A stretch of 64,000 nt of DNA from Gemmatimonadota bacterium (GTDB lineage Bacteria; Gemmatimonadota; Gemmatimonadetes; Gemmatimonadales; GWC2-71-9): contig JADJPD010000030.1 in NCBI GenBank assembly GCA_016713435.1, positions 1 through 64,000 on the forward strand, written 5' to 3'. The notes under the pieces were generated by a model. It saw only the letters and a list, made by a program, of their open reading frames with translations, was not told the origin of the DNA and did not search any database. This document shows positions 40,013 to 48,312 of the stretch, piece after piece. The translations under genes and the position numbers were made by a program. The first letter of the stretch is position 1. Every line of letters starts with the position of its first letter.

Positions 40013-41308
40013 TTAGTTGGGGAGGCGGAGGCGGCGGGTGCTGATGCGGGTGGCGGTGCCCTCGAGGGCGGTGTAGGCGAGGAGGGCCTCGCCCGGGCCG
40101 ACGGCGATGGGGGGGGGGAGCTGGGGATGGGTGGCGCCGTCCGAGGACGGCACCGCCACCGGTGACACCGACCGCGCGGCGGGTGGCACCACGGCCACCG
40201 ACAGCCGCCGGCTCCCGCCCGGTGCAATGTCCCACGCCGCGAGCGAGCCATTGTCCGGCAGCGCCACCACCGCCGCGTGGGAGGCGGGCAGGGTACTGTC
40301 CGTCACCAGCGGGACCGCCACCGCCGCGGTGCCCGGGGCGCTCCGCGCCAGGAAGACGCCCGCCTCGCCCGCCTTCCCCGTGAACCACGCCACATGCTGC
40401 ACCCCGCCCGGCCCGATGGCGAGCGCCGGCCCGGAGTGCGGGCAGCCGGGATAGACCCAGCCATCATCCTGTACCTTGGCGGGTTCCTCGCTGCCGGTGA
40501 GCGAGTCAGGCAGCGCGGCCGTGACCACGTCGCGCACGTCGCCGGGGAAGTGGCGGCGCCAGGCGGCGCGGGTGGTCCCGTCGGGGGCCCGCGCCAGCGT
40601 CACCCGGCAGCAGGGGCAGGTGGCGCCCCAGAGCGGCTGGTTGGCGCTCCAGGTGGTGCCGAAGTCGGCGGACCGGACGGCGAAGATGGTGGCGTCGCCC
40701 TCGGTGCTGCCGTGGTCCATGGCGGTGTGGTCGTGGGTGGTGCTGCCGCCCCGGCGTTCGTCGAGCCAGGCCACCACCAGCCCCGAGTCGCCGGTCCAGG
40801 TGGCGCCGTGGAAGGTGTGGCCGCGCGGCGCGTCGGCGGCGGTGGTGTCGTCGTTGAGGGTGATCGCGGCGCTCCAGGTGGCGCCGCCGTCGAGCGAGCG
40901 GCTGAAGCGCATGCGGCTGGCGGGCCACTTCCGGCCCTCCACCATGAAGTCCTGCGCCCAGATGAGCGCCACCTTGCCGCCCGGGGCCGCCACCAGGCGC
41001 GCCGACGCCTCCGCGTGCGGCTTTACCTCGCCCGCCTGGGCGGTGACGGCCACCGGCGTGGTCCAGCTCCGCCCGCTGTCGGCGGAGCGGGCAAAGTAGA
41101 GCTGCCAGCTGCTGTCGGCGCCGCGGGCCACGAAGCTGGCCAGCAGCGCACCCGTGCCGGGATCGGAGGCGAGCACGGGGTCGGCCGACTCGGGGAAGGC
41201 GGCGGCGGGACTCGCCGCCGCTTCCACCACCGGTGCCGGCCGCCCGCAGGCGGCCAGCGCGAGGGCCGCCGCCAGGGCGGCCCCCGTCAGGCGCACGTTG
41301 GTCCTCAC
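40013..41308 (-). CDS. BNR-repeat (sialidase-like propeller) lipoprotein
   Basis: A 431-residue lipoprotein (ALAAALALAACGRPAP) with BNR/Asp-box repeats SADSGRSWTTPV, SLDGGATWSAAI and SADFGTTWSANQ, implying a six-bladed propeller. Possible metal ligands are unusual: TTHDHTAMDHGS, GATCPCCRVTLA and YPGCPHSGPAL. Sialidase catalytic residues were not identified. It starts at a GTG overlapping the stop of the TonB receptor gene by four bases (GTGA), so it is in the same operon and probably acts at the cell surface with that receptor. A metal-capture or substrate-processing role is inference. Confidence 0.75.
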   Translation of the reverse strand: MRTNVRLTGAALAAALALAACGRPAPVVEAAASPAAAFPESADPVLASDPGTGALLASFVARGADSSWQLYFARSADSGRSWTTPVAVTAQAGEVKPHAEASARLVAAPGGKVALIWAQDFMVEGRKWPASRMRFSRSLDGGATWSAAITLNDDTTAADAPRGHTFHGATWTGDSGLVVAWLDERRGGSTTHDHTAMDHGSTEGDATIFAVRSADFGTTWSANQPLWGATCPCCRVTLARAPDGTTRAAWRRHFPGDVRDVVTAALPDSLTGSEEPAKVQDDGWVYPGCPHSGPALAIGPGGVQHVAWFTGKAGEAGVFLARSAPGTAAVAVPLVTDSTLPASHAAVVALPDNGSLAAWDIAPGGSRRLSVAVVPPAARSVSPVAVPSSDGATHPQLPPPIAVGPGEALLAYTALEGTATRISTRRLRLPN

Positions 41309-43636
41309 CGCGTCCCCCCGAAGCGGTACTGCGCCCCCAGGAAGAACGTCCGCGGCAGCCCCGGCCGGAACCGCGCCTGCAGCCCCGCCGGCAGGAACGG
41401 ATTGAAGGACGCGGTCACCGCGTTGCGGGCATCGGCGAGGTTGTTGACGCGGCCGATCACCTCGACCCCCGGCACCACCGGCAGCGTGGCGTACAGGTTG
41501 AGCAGGTCGTAGCCCTCGTAGCGGTGCGCGTTGGCGGGATCGGTGTAGTACCCGCCCAGGTGCTGCCACTCGACCGTGGCGCGCGCCACCTCGCCGAAGG
41601 GCCGCACCGTGAGGCGCACGTTGCCCAGGTGCCGCGGCGCCGACTCGATCTCGTTGCCGCTGTAGTCGGCGCTGGTGCTCGTCACCCAGTCCTCGTAGCT
41701 GTGCTTGGCGTAGCTCCACGCCGCCTCGAGCTGCAGGCGGGAGGTGAGGCCGGCGTTGAGGCCCACCTCGATCCCCTGGTGCCGCGTGTGGCCGGCATTC
41801 GAGGTCTCGCGGGTGAAGGTGGTGGTGTTGAAGAAGGTGAGGATGTCATCCTCGATGTCCATGCGGTACGCCGAGAGCTCGAGCGCCACCGGCGCCAGCG
41901 GCCGGAGCCGGAGGCCGAGCTCGAAGCTCTTCGCCTTGACGGGGTCGAGGTCCACGGTGTTCACCGCCGAGCCCTGGCGGAAGAGCTGGTCCTGGCTCGG
42001 CGCCCGGAAGCTCTGGCGGAAGGAGCCGAAGACGTTCACGGCCGGGGTCACCTGCCAGGTGACGCCGAGCTTGGGGCTCACCGCGTCGAACCAGCGGGTC
42101 GTGGACCCCGGTCGGCGGTGCGGGCCGGTCTGCAGGGGTGGCGAGGCTGTTCTCGTAGTCGTAGCCGAGCCGGTCGTAGCGGAGCCCGCCCGAGACGTGC
42201 ACGCCCGGCACCGGCACCACCTCCGCCTGGAGGTAGGGGGAGACGCCGAAGAAGGTTACGTCGTAGTCGTACAGCCGCCCCGCCTTCGCGTAGCTCCGGT
42301 AGATCCCGCTCGTCTGCGTGAAGGTGATGCTGTCGCTCTGGTACTGGCCGGGGGAGTAGTCCACGTCCACGCCGCCGATCAGGGTGGTGTTGAGCGTCGT
42401 GAGGTTCCGGCGGCCCTGCGCCAGCAGGCCCAGCGAGTAGTTGCTGGTGGCCCAGACCTCGGGGTCGTACGTGAGCTGCCAGGCGGGCAGCAGGTCCAGC
42501 GAGTTGTAGCGGGCGTAGCCCGTCAGCTGCAGGCCGCTCCGCTCGCCCAGCTTCTCCCAGGCGGTGGACCAGCGCACCGCGCGCACGGCGCGGAAGGCGA
42601 TCGGGGTGTAGTTGGCCTGCGGGTCGTTCTCGAAGTCGGCGCGGGAGACTTCCGAGCCGCCGTCGCCCGGGGAGTTGATGTGCGCGTAGGAGAGGACGCT
42701 CTTTACCCGGCTCCGGCCGGAGAGGAGGTGATCCCAGCGGAGCGTGCCGCTTTCGCGCTCCTGCTTCGTGCCGTCCCGGTAGCCGGCGTAGCGCGTGATG
42801 TTGAGGTCGGCGCGGAAGCCGTCACTCCCCGTGGTGGTGCTGGCCGAGAGGAGCGAGCGGGCGTACCCGAACCGGCCCCCCTCCACGAACAGCTCGGCCG
42901 AGGGCCGGGCACTCGGCGCGCGGGTCAGGACGTTCACCACCCCGCCGATGGCGTCGCTGCCGTAGAGCGCGGTGGCCGGGCCCTTCAGCACTTCCACGCG
43001 GTCGGCGTTGGGGATGTTCACTTCGTACAGCGCGTTGTGGTTGAAGAACCCGGTGCTCCGCGTGGGCACGCCGTCCTCGAGGAACGCGTACATCGGCTTG
43101 TAGGTGATGGGCTGGCGGAGCGCCATCACGTTGCCCTCGCCGCCCAGGTCCACCACCAGCGCGCCCGGCACCTGCCGCACCAGCTCGGCCGGGTGGTGCG
43201 GGCGGGTGGCATCGATGGTCTCGCGGCCGATGACGCCCACGGTGGCGGGCACCGCATCGCGCGCCTCGATCTCGCGGCTGGCGGTGACGATCAGGTCCTC
43301 CACCACCAGCGCCCGCTCGGTGAGCGCCACGGCGAGCTCGGTCGGCGCATCCGCCGCCACCGTGACGATCCGCTGCAGCGGGGCGCGGCGGATGCCGCGG
43401 AACAGCACGGTGCGCGTGCCAGCCGGCACCGCGCGCAGGGTGTACTGCCCCCGGGCGTCGGTGAGGGTGGTGAGGAGCGTGCCCTCGACGGAGACGGTGA
43501 TCCCCTCGAGCGCCGCGCCCCCTTCGGCGGCGGTGACCTGCCCGGTGACGGTGCCGGCGCCCTGCTGCGCGGCCACCACGCGCGGCAGCGCGAGGGCGAG
43601 CGCCAGGCCGAGCGCCGCACGGATGAAGTTTCGCAT
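41305..43636 (-). CDS. TonB-dependent outer-membrane receptor, frameshifted
   Basis: Signal peptide (AALGLALALALPRVVAAQ), a carboxypeptidase-regulatory-like beta domain (GTVTGQVTAAEGGAALEGIT), a TonB plug (VEVLKGPATALYGSDAIGGV, typical) and a 22-strand barrel. The frame gains one base in a GGG/CCC run near 42121-42124: ENSLATPADRP continues as HRRPGSTTRWFDAVSPKLGV. The C-terminus FFLGAQYRFGGTR has the final aromatic-rich strand. The ATG at 43636 is preferred over one seven codons upstream because of the signal peptide. It lies between a Cys/His small exported protein and the BNR lipoprotein, suggesting uptake of a metal or metal complex. Confidence 0.88.
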
Positions 43637-43729
43637 GACCCACTCCCGATCTTGCATGACGGAGGACTACGGCCCGCCGGCCGGGAACCCGCGGGTTCCC
43701 GGCCCCGAGGGGCCGACGGATGTCAGGTG

Positions 43730-44134
43730 TCAGGCGAAGACGGGCGGGGCGGTGGCGGGCGGATGGAGCTGGGTGAGGTGAACCAGGTCGGGCGCGGTGC
43801 CCGGCAGGAAGATGGCGCGCGGCGCGGCGACGACCACCGCCACCGGCACCACCGTGGCCTGCGGCGCCACCACCACCACGAGCTGGCAGGCGCCGATGCA
43901 GGTGCAGGGGTGATTCTCGTCGGTCGGCTGGCCGGGGGCGCCCGGATGGTGATGGTGCGCCATCCCCTCCATGTCCATGCCGCCCATCCCCACCACCTCG
44001 GCGCGCGCGGGCGCGAGGGTGGGGCAGGCGTGGGCCAGCTGCAGCCAGGGGCCAAGGGCCCCGGGGCCGAGCAGCAGTGCCAGGAGGGCGAGGACGGGGC
44101 GGAAATGCCGAATCGTGCTCACGGGAATCATCAT
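43730..44134 (-). CDS. Small exported Cys/His-rich protein (DUF2946-like)
   Basis: A 134-residue protein with a signal-like helix (VLALLALLLGPGALGPWLQL), then GMGGMDMEGMAHHHHPGAPG and NHPCTCIGACQLVVVV, i.e. Met, His and Cys clusters typical of copper-handling DUF2946-type proteins. It lies 93 bases upstream of the TonB receptor on the same strand. A candidate start pair of ATGs is at 44134 and 44131. A periplasmic copper-binding or sensing role is inferred from residues and context only. Confidence 0.55.
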   Translation of the reverse strand: MMIPVSTIRHFRPVLALLALLLGPGALGPWLQLAHACPTLAPARAEVVGMGGMDMEGMAHHHHPGAPGQPTDENHPCTCIGACQLVVVVAPQATVVPVAVVVAAPRAIFLPGTAPDLVHLTQLHPPATAPPVFA

Positions 44135-44431
44135 AGCGATCCGAACACGGGGCACGCCAGCCGTGGATGAAGTTGAGACAGGGCGGGCTGGTCGCTGGTT
44201 CCATTCAGTTATAGGAGAGCGGGCCGAGGCGGGAATGGACGACAGCGGAGGGAGGGCTGGACCATCGTGAACCACGCTTCATGCCGGCTTCTTGATGGAG
44301 GACGCCCCGGGAGGCCATTTTCAGGGGAGTCGGCGTCCCGGGAATCCGGTGCGTCCGGCCAGGCGTAGACCGGGTGCAGGCGCCAGCTAGTGCTCCCGCG
44401 ACATGCAGTTCCCCAGACCCCGGATCGGTCC

Positions 44432-46522
44432 ATGCGGACTTCTGCCCGATTCCTGGTCACGGCCCTCGTGTGCGTGCTGCCCGCCGTGGCGCACGCCCAG
44501 GATTCCGCCGCCACCAGGCCGCCGTGCGCCCCGCGCGATTCCACCCCCCGCGAGCTCGCCCCCCTCACCGTCATTGGCCGGCGGGACAACCTCACCGGCA
44601 TCGCCACCTCCGCCTCGCAGGGCCACGTGGGCTCGGCCGAGATCGGGAGCCGCCCGCTGACGCGGGAGGGGGAGATGCTGGAGACGGTCCCCGGCGTCAT
44701 CGTCACCCAGCACTCGGGGGACGGCAAGGCCAACCAGTACTTCGTGCGCGGCTTCAACCTGGACCACGGCACCGACTTCGCCACCCGGCTCGAGGGGATG
44801 CCGGTGAACATGCCGAGCCACGCGCATGGCCAGGGCTACACCGACCTCAACTTCCTCATCCCCGAGTTCGTGGACTACCTCGACTACCGCCTCGGCGTGG
44901 CGCACGCCGAGATGGGGGACTTCGGGAGCGCGGGCGGGGCGGAGTTCCGGCTGGTGACGGCGCTGCCCCGGCCCTTCGCGCACGTGGAGGGCGGGGCGTT
45001 CGGGATGGCGCGGCTCGCGGCGGGCGGCTCCACGGCGCTCGGCGCCGGCGACCTGCTGGTGGGCGGCGAGGTGAAGCGCTACGACGGGCCGTGGCTGCTG
45101 GACCAGGAGATCCGCAAGGTGAGCACGCTGGCCCGCTACACCTGGACCTCCGGCAGCTCCACCTTCTCGCTGCTCGGCATGGCCTACCACAACACCTGGA
45201 ACTCCACCGACCAGATCCCGGTGCGGGCCGTGTCGGGCGGGCTCATCTCCCGCTTCGGCAACCTGGACCCGAGCGACGGTGGCCACACCCAGCGCTACAG
45301 CCTCTCCGGCACCTGGCGGCACGCGGGTGCCAGCGCGGTGCACGAGCTGCAGGTGTACGGCATCTATTCCGACCTGTCGCTCTTCTCCAACTTCAGCTTC
45401 TTCCTGAGCGACACGGTGAACGGCGACCAGTTCAACCAGCGCGAGTCCCGCGCGGTCACCGGCGCCTCCCTCAAGCGCACCCAGGCGCTCAGCGCGCTCG
45501 GCGCCAGCCACGTCTGGAAGGCCGGCCTGCAGACCCGCGCCGACGTCATCGGCAACCTGGGCCTCCACCTCACCGCCGCCCGCCGCCGCCTCTCCACCGT
45601 GCGCCAGGACGACGTCACCGAATGGGGCACCGGCGCCTGGACCGAGCTCGAGTCCCGCTGGAGCCCGCGGGTGCGGACCGTGGCCGGGCTCCGCGCCGAC
45701 GGCTACCTCTTCCACGTGAACGCCGACCGCGCAGGCAACGGCGGCACCCGGCGCGCCGGCATCGTCAGTCCCAAGCTCTCGCTGGTGCTGGCGCCCGCCG
45801 ACAACGTGGAGCTGTACCTGAGCGGCGGCCTCGGCTTCCACAGCAACGATGCCCGCGGCACCACCATCCGCACCGACCCGCTGAGCGGCGCCCCCGTGCC
45901 GCGGGTGGATCCGCTGGTGCGCTCGCGCGGGGCGGAGCTCGGGCTCCGCGTGAGCCCGGCGGGGCTCCGCTCCACGCTCTCGCTCTGGGTGCTCGGGCTC
46001 GGGAGCGAGCTGCTGTTCGTGGGGGATGGCGGAACGACGGAGCCGTCCTTCGCGAGCCGGCGGGTGGGCGTCACCTGGGCCAACTACTGGCAGCCCATCC
46101 CGGCGCTGGCCCTAGACCTCGACGTGTCGCTGGCGCGCGCCCGCTTCACCGGCGTGCCGGCCGGGCAGGACCGGGTGCCGGGGGCGCTCGAGAACGTGGT
46201 GGCGGCCGGCGTCACCTGGCTGGGGCATGCGAAAGGGCCGTTCGGCGCCGTGCGGCTCCGGCACTTCGGGCGCTACGCGCTGATCGAGGACAACAGCGTC
46301 CGCGCCCGCCCCTCGTCCCTGGTCAATGCCGAACTCGGCTGGCGGTTCGGCGCCGTGCGGGTGACGGCGAGCGTGCTCAACGTGCTGGACGCGAAGGACC
46401 GCGACATCCAGTATTACTACACCTCCCGCCTGGCCGGCGAGCCGGCGGCCGGCGTGGACGACATCCACTTCCATCCCTCCGAACCCCGCCAGCTCCGCGT
46501 GATGCTCGGCTGGGGCCGCTGA
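44432..46522 (+). CDS. TonB-dependent outer-membrane receptor
   Basis: A 696-residue receptor with a signal peptide (FLVTALVCVLPAVAHAQ), the plug motif GVIVTQHSGDGKANQYFVRG and FNLDHGTDFATRLEGMPVNM, and a beta barrel ending in an aromatic strand (PRQLRVMLGWGR). A His-containing loop, VNMPSHAHGQGYTDLNF, sits after the plug. The ATG at 44432 opens the signal peptide. It is followed 11 bases later by an extremely His-rich protein, so zinc, nickel or cobalt uptake is a reasonable guess; the sequence itself does not prove the substrate. Confidence 0.88.
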   Translation: MRTSARFLVTALVCVLPAVAHAQDSAATRPPCAPRDSTPRELAPLTVIGRRDNLTGIATSASQGHVGSAEIGSRPLTREGEMLETVPGVIVTQHSGDGKANQYFVRGFNLDHGTDFATRLEGMPVNMPSHAHGQGYTDLNFLIPEFVDYLDYRLGVAHAEMGDFGSAGGAEFRLVTALPRPFAHVEGGAFGMARLAAGGSTALGAGDLLVGGEVKRYDGPWLLDQEIRKVSTLARYTWTSGSSTFSLLGMAYHNTWNSTDQIPVRAVSGGLISRFGNLDPSDGGHTQRYSLSGTWRHAGASAVHELQVYGIYSDLSLFSNFSFFLSDTVNGDQFNQRESRAVTGASLKRTQALSALGASHVWKAGLQTRADVIGNLGLHLTAARRRLSTVRQDDVTEWGTGAWTELESRWSPRVRTVAGLRADGYLFHVNADRAGNGGTRRAGIVSPKLSLVLAPADNVELYLSGGLGFHSNDARGTTIRTDPLSGAPVPRVDPLVRSRGAELGLRVSPAGLRSTLSLWVLGLGSELLFVGDGGTTEPSFASRRVGVTWANYWQPIPALALDLDVSLARARFTGVPAGQDRVPGALENVVAAGVTWLGHAKGPFGAVRLRHFGRYALIEDNSVRARPSSLVNAELGWRFGAVRVTASVLNVLDAKDRDIQYYYTSRLAGEPAAGVDDIHFHPSEPRQLRVMLGWGR

Positions 46523-46533
46523 ACGGGGCCGCC

Positions 46534-46899
46534 ATGTCCTATCGCAAGGGCCTGTCCCACGACCACCCGCACGGCGACGAGCCGCAGGGCCACGGCGCGG
46601 GCCACGGGCACGACCACGCGCACGAACACGAGCACGAGCACAGCCACCCGCACGAGCACGTGCACGACCACCCGCACCGCCACGGGGACGTGGTGCACAG
46701 CCACCCCCACGGCCACGTGCACCACCATCACCACGCGCACCGCCACGCGCACCCGCACGCCCATGGCGAGGGCGCCACGCATCCCACTGCGGAGTCGCCG
46801 GGCCACTCGCACGCGCACGACGAGCCCGGGCACACGCACGACCACCCGGACCTCGCCGGCCCAGGCCACGCCGAGAGCCCGCACGACCACGGGCACTGA
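46534..46899 (+). CDS. Extremely histidine-rich protein
   Basis: A 121-residue protein in which 43 residues are histidine, mostly as X-His dipeptides with D, E, G, P, A or S (HDHPHGDEPQGHGAGHGHDH and similar), including a run of five His. It has no signal peptide or membrane helix, so it would be cytoplasmic. It starts 11 bases after the TonB receptor stop and is almost certainly co-transcribed. Such proteins bind Ni, Zn or Co in number and act as stores or chaperones. The third-position bias and lack of stops in a 122-codon repetitive stretch support real coding. Confidence 0.75.
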   Translation: MSYRKGLSHDHPHGDEPQGHGAGHGHDHAHEHEHEHSHPHEHVHDHPHRHGDVVHSHPHGHVHHHHHAHRHAHPHAHGEGATHPTAESPGHSHAHDEPGHTHDHPDLAGPGHAESPHDHGH

Positions 46900-46902
46900 G
46901 GC

Positions 46903-47017
46903 GCGCTCACTGAAGTGAGCGCTCGGCAACGACAAGTCCTAAAGGACTCGCGGTAGCCCAGGGATCAGGAGTCCTTCAGGACTTGTCGTTGCCGAGCGCT
47001 CGCTTCAGCGAGCGCTC
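46903..47017. repeat. Nested four-hairpin inverted-repeat element
   Basis: Two 24-base perfect inverted arms (46917-46940 and 46978-47001) enclose 37 bases. Each arm is flanked or ended by smaller hairpins: GCGCTCAC/GTGAGCGC (46903-46922), AGTCC/GGACT (46935-46948), AGTCC/GGACT (46970-46983) and GAGCGCTCGC/GCGAGCGCTC (46994-47017). Outer arms differ at two positions that remain paired within their own hairpins. It lies just after the His-rich gene. Confidence 0.7.
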
Positions 47018-47065
47018 GTTATTGCGCCCCCCTCATGTGCGACCGGCCTCCCGAAAAACATCCAG

Positions 47066-47073
47066 TACCTTGG
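47066..47073 (+). promoter_or_regulatory. Candidate TAnnTT element for the DinB-like gene
   Basis: TACCTTGG, about 58 bases before the ATG at 47132. Confidence 0.35.
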
Positions 47074-47131
47074 GGACCGCGTCGCGCCGCCGTGGTCCTC
47101 CTTCCCTGCTTCCCCCGCATGGACGGTTCTC

Positions 47132-47620
47132 ATGCACACCACCGATCTCCACCGCAGCCTCCCGAGCCTCTTCAGCGAGCTGGTGTTCGGTGCGCCGGAG
47201 ACGGGCGCCTACATCCTGAACCGCGGCGACCCCGGGCTGCTCAAGTCGCTGGACAGGCTCAGCGCGCAGGACGCCTCGCGCTCGTCGCAGGGCGGGGCCA
47301 CGGTAGCGGCGCACGTGGCGCACCTGGCGTTCGGGCTCTCGCTGCTCAATCGCTGGGCCGGCGGCGAGGCGAACCCCTTCGCGGACGCCAACTGGGGCAA
47401 GGCCTGGCAGGTGGGCGAGGTGGACGAGACCGAGTGGGCCGGGCTCAAGCGCGAGCTGCAGGGGGAGGTGGAACGGTGGCACCGTGCGCTGCAGTCGGAG
47501 CGGGCGGTGAGCGGCATGGAGCTGGACGGCGTGATCGGCAGCATTGCCCACCTGGCCTACCACCTCGGCGCCATCCGGCAGGTGGTGGCCGAGGTGCGCG
47601 GGCCCAAAGCCAACGACTGA
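47132..47620 (+). CDS. DinB-like four-helix protein
   Basis: A 162-residue DinB/YfiT-like protein with four helices and potential metal-binding histidines spaced as in the family (VAAHVAHLAFGLSLLNRWAG; IGSIAHLAYHLGAIRQVVAE). Members include thiol-dependent S-transferases and many of unknown role. It is followed 12 bases later by an SRPBCC protein, so the pair is probably an operon. Confidence 0.75.
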   Translation: MHTTDLHRSLPSLFSELVFGAPETGAYILNRGDPGLLKSLDRLSAQDASRSSQGGATVAAHVAHLAFGLSLLNRWAGGEANPFADANWGKAWQVGEVDETEWAGLKRELQGEVERWHRALQSERAVSGMELDGVIGSIAHLAYHLGAIRQVVAEVRGPKAND

Positions 47621-47632
47621 CCTGGAGGCCCG

Positions 47633-48082
47633 ATGGCCGAGTCGAAGCGCATGACCTTCTCGACGACGATCAACGCCCCCGTGGACCGGGTCTGGCGTAC
47701 CATGCTGGAAGACGAGACGTATCGCGAGTGGACCAGTGTCTTCGCCGAGGGATCGGCGTACGAGGGCTCGTGGGAACCGGGCGCGAAGATCCGCTTCACG
47801 GCGCCGGGTGGCGAGGGGATGGTGGCGGAGATCGCGGAGCACCGGCCGCGCGAATACGTGTCCATCCGCCACCTCGGCATGATGCAGGACGGCCAGGAGG
47901 ACACCACCAGCGCCGCGGTGCGCTCCTGGGCGCCGATCTACGAGAACTACCGCTTCCGCGAGGTGCCGGGCGGCACCGAGGTGATGGTGGAGATGGACTC
48001 GCTGCCCGCCTTCGACCAGCAGATGCGCGAACTGTGGCCCAAGGCGCTGGTGCGCCTCAAGGAGGTCGCTGAGCGGGAGTGA
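47633..48082 (+). CDS. SRPBCC (START/Bet v1-like) ligand-binding protein
   Basis: A 149-residue helix-grip protein: FSTTINAPVDRVWRTMLED at the N-terminus, then YREWTSVFAEGS, GMVAEIAEHRPREYVSIRHL, and a C-terminal long helix MRELWPKALVRLKEVAE. It binds a hydrophobic ligand or catalyses simple reactions; the ligand is unknown. GGAGG lies about six bases upstream of the ATG. Co-transcribed with the DinB-like gene. Confidence 0.85.
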   Translation: MAESKRMTFSTTINAPVDRVWRTMLEDETYREWTSVFAEGSAYEGSWEPGAKIRFTAPGGEGMVAEIAEHRPREYVSIRHLGMMQDGQEDTTSAAVRSWAPIYENYRFREVPGGTEVMVEMDSLPAFDQQMRELWPKALVRLKEVAERE

Positions 48083-48100
48083 GCGCGCCGCCCGCCGTGG

Positions 48101-48162
48101 GGCCGGAGCGCTGCTCCGGCCACTGGGACTTCGAGATCGAGTTGCCGGAGCGGCGCTCCGGC
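48101..48162. repeat. Pair of related short hairpins
   Basis: GGCCGGAGC-GCT-GCTCCGGCC (48101-48121) and GCCGGAGC-GGC-GCTCCGGC (48144-48162) are near-copies 22 bases apart, directly after the SRPBCC stop. They may end that transcript or act as a REP-like pair; three-base loops make strong hairpins. Confidence 0.55.
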
Positions 48163-48312
48163 ACCACGGGAGCCAAGGAGGCCGGGGGAGTGAGCATGCG
48201 GGCCCGGGCATCGTCCACATCGATGAGGCGGCTCGTGGCGCCGGGCGCGGGTCCCGGCCCGCGGGCCGCCTCTCTCGTCTGGAGTACCACTCCCCTCGCC
48301 GAGGCCGTCCTC

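Noticed and set aside
40013..41308. A true sialidase
   Set aside because: Asp-box repeats indicate a propeller, but the catalytic Arg triad and Tyr/Glu pair were not identified, and the context is a TonB/metal cluster.
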